Assembly (NCBI GenBank): GCA_937886325.1
Contig: CALABV010000034.1
Location: 1 to 5,350, forward strand
Origin: an uncultured Geobacter sp.
Lineage (GTDB): Bacteria; Desulfobacterota; Desulfuromonadia; Geobacterales; Geobacteraceae
Reading direction: 5' to 3'
Length of the DNA: 5,350 nucleotides
Made by a program: the position numbers and the translations under genes. A model generated the notes under the pieces. It did no database searches and had not been told where the DNA came from. It was given only the letters and a program-made list of their open reading frames with translations. The first letter of the stretch is position 1; every line of letters starts with the position of its first letter. Shown here piece after piece: positions 4,122 to 5,350 of this stretch.

Positions 4122-5350
4122 GTGAACGTCCTTCTTGTCACTCTTGGAAGCGCGGGAGACGTGCATCCGTTTGTGGGCATCGGAAAAGCGCTGCACGAGC
4201 GGGGACACCGCGTAACCGTGGCCACCAACGACTATTTCGAGCCGGTTGTCCGGGAAGCGGGGTTGGGATTTGCCGGCATAAGCCCCTGTGAGGCGTATCT
4301 TTCACTGGTATCGAACCCGGACATCTGGCATCCGCTGAAGGGATTCAGGATCCTTGCCAGGGACTTCTTCCTGCCGCTCACGCGGCCGGTGTATGAACTG
4401 GTATCCGGTATCGATCCGCGCGAGACCGTGGTGGTCTCATCCATTTTCTGTTTCGGCGCGCGGATCGGCTACGAAAAGATAAAATTCCCTTTTGTGTCGC
4501 TTCACCTCCAGCCGGCCTGTTTCACCAGCGCGCATAAGCCCATTGCAGGCATACCCCTGCCGGACCGGCTGCCGTTGTGGTGTAAGAAGTTTTTCCTCGC
4601 CGCCCTGGAAAAGACGGGAAGCGATCCGATGCTCGCTCCCACCATCAATTCACTGCTGTCGGAACTGGGGTTGCCGAAGGCGCGGAGGTTCCTCGGCGCA
4701 TGGGCCCATTCGCCGCACACGATAATCGGCATGTTTCCCGAGTGGTTCGCGGAACCGCAGCCCGATTGGCCTCCCCGGGCCGAACTGGCCGGGTTCTATT
4801 CCTATGACCGGAATGCGGAGATCCCTCTCGGAAAGGAAATCCTTCGCTATCTCGACGCCGGCGATCCCCCGATCGTTTTCACGCCCGGCACCGCCAATCG
4901 GCACTCCCGGGAATTTTTCAAGGCAGCCATCGACGCATCCCTTCTCCTCGGCAAGCGGGCATTGCTGGTCACGCCTCACGGACATGAACTTCCCGCGCAG
5001 CTTCCGGATGACATCGCCCACTTTCCTTACCTGCCGTTCAGTGCTATTCTGCCGCGAGCGGCAGCCATCGTCCATCACGGCGGTATCGGCACCGCCGTGC
5101 AGGGAATGGCAGCCGGGATACCGCAGCTGGTCGTGCCCATGGCCTACGACCAGCCCGATCACGCCGCCAGGCTGGAACGGCTGGGAGTCGGCGCTTCACT
5201 TCGCCCTTCAGAATTCCGTGGAAAAGAAGCGGCGCAAAAACTGGAGCGGTTGCTTGCCGACCGGGAAGTGCGGCATGCCTGCGCGACCGTCTCCGTAAAG
5301 ATTGATTTCCGGCAGGCCCTTGATGCCGCATGTTGCGCAATCGAGCACGC
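4122..5350 (+). CDS. RhlB-like GT-B glycosyltransferase (GT1/GT28 type), 3' end beyond the window
   Basis: The reading frame is open from 4047 to the window edge. Translated from GTG 4122 it gives at least 409 residues; relatives such as RhlB have about 426, so only a short tail is missing. The start V-N-V-L-L-V-T-L-G-S-A-G-D13-V-H-P-F matches the first Rossmann strand and G-x-x-G-D-V loop, where the Asp is the presumed base in related antibiotic glycosyltransferases. The acceptor domain (about 1-210) follows RhlB closely by eye, including N-P-D-I-W-H-P and F-P-E-W-F-A. The donor domain has I251-V-F-T-P-G-T-A-N259, H318-H-G-G-I-G323 and D343-Q-P-D346, the nucleotide-sugar binding pattern. It would transfer a sugar from a nucleotide donor to a lipid or small acceptor in the cytosol. 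The true substrate is unknown, and rhamnolipid synthesis is not implied. GTG 4110 is an alternative start; neither has a good ribosome site. It lies 91 bp after the M23 gene on the same strand. Confidence 0.85.
   Translation, partial: MNVLLVTLGSAGDVHPFVGIGKALHERGHRVTVATNDYFEPVVREAGLGFAGISPCEAYLSLVSNPDIWHPLKGFRILARDFFLPLTRPVYELVSGIDPRETVVVSSIFCFGARIGYEKIKFPFVSLHLQPACFTSAHKPIAGIPLPDRLPLWCKKFFLAALEKTGSDPMLAPTINSLLSELGLPKARRFLGAWAHSPHTIIGMFPEWFAEPQPDWPPRAELAGFYSYDRNAEIPLGKEILRYLDAGDPPIVFTPGTANRHSREFFKAAIDASLLLGKRALLVTPHGHELPAQLPDDIAHFPYLPFSAILPRAAAIVHHGGIGTAVQGMAAGIPQLVVPMAYDQPDHAARLERLGVGASLRPSEFRGKEAAQKLERLLADREVRHACATVSVKIDFRQALDAACCAIEH

Noticed and set aside
4804..5298. Plus-strand open frame overlapping the glycosyltransferase in another frame
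   Set aside because: It is rich in Pro, Ser and Arg and lies wholly inside the glycosyltransferase coding frame, whose motifs are unmistakable.
1..5350. CRISPR array, tRNA, rRNA or riboswitch
   Set aside because: No regularly spaced direct repeats, no cloverleaf-like sequence and no recognisable aptamer core were seen on either strand.

Overview
The window looks like a piece of Gram-negative, probably proteobacterial or Desulfobacterota-like chromosome. This rests on the RhlB-like glycosyltransferase, the secreted M23 protein and the HicBA type, and it is an inference. The window has two visibly different halves. Positions 1 to about 2540 are AT-richer, with mixed codon use and small accessory genes on both strands. 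From about 2750 to the end the DNA is GC-rich with strong G/C third positions and holds two larger housekeeping-style genes on the plus strand.

Left half. The first complete gene (189-953, +) encodes a HEPN/AbiU2-type protein with an intact R-x4-H motif, a candidate RNase of the abortive-infection or toxin class. Its 3' end runs into an imperfect hairpin (923-984) with the architecture of an integron attC recombination site: AAC and GTT at the ends, a bulged stem, and all single-base bulges on the 5' arm. One base after it starts a second same-strand gene (985-1794) of unknown function. Just after that gene's stop lies CTATAAC, the exact reverse complement of the GTTATAG that would open its cassette. 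I read this as two consecutive integron-type gene cassettes, with a weaker attC-like structure in front of the first (76-180). No integrase gene is in the window.

Middle. Beside the end of the second cassette is a perfect 16-bp inverted repeat (1813-1870) resembling a REP or MITE palindrome. Next comes a minus-strand toxin-antitoxin pair, hicB (2275-2481) followed by hicA. HicA overlaps HicB by an ATGA junction and is broken near its 3' end by a one-base frameshift. A plausible promoter for the pair lies at 2505-2533. The stretch 2540-2782 has no gene, only small hairpins.

Right half. A secreted M23/LytM-fold protein (2783-4030) has a clear signal peptide and an HLHF motif but lacks the usual first zinc-ligand His. 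It is followed by an RhlB-like GT-B glycosyltransferase (4122 to beyond the window end). The two genes are 91 bp apart on the same strand and may both act at the cell envelope, but no specific pathway can be assigned.

The most noteworthy interpretation is a putative defence-type HEPN gene carried as an integron cassette next to an unknown cassette protein with a possible degenerate HEPN-like motif.
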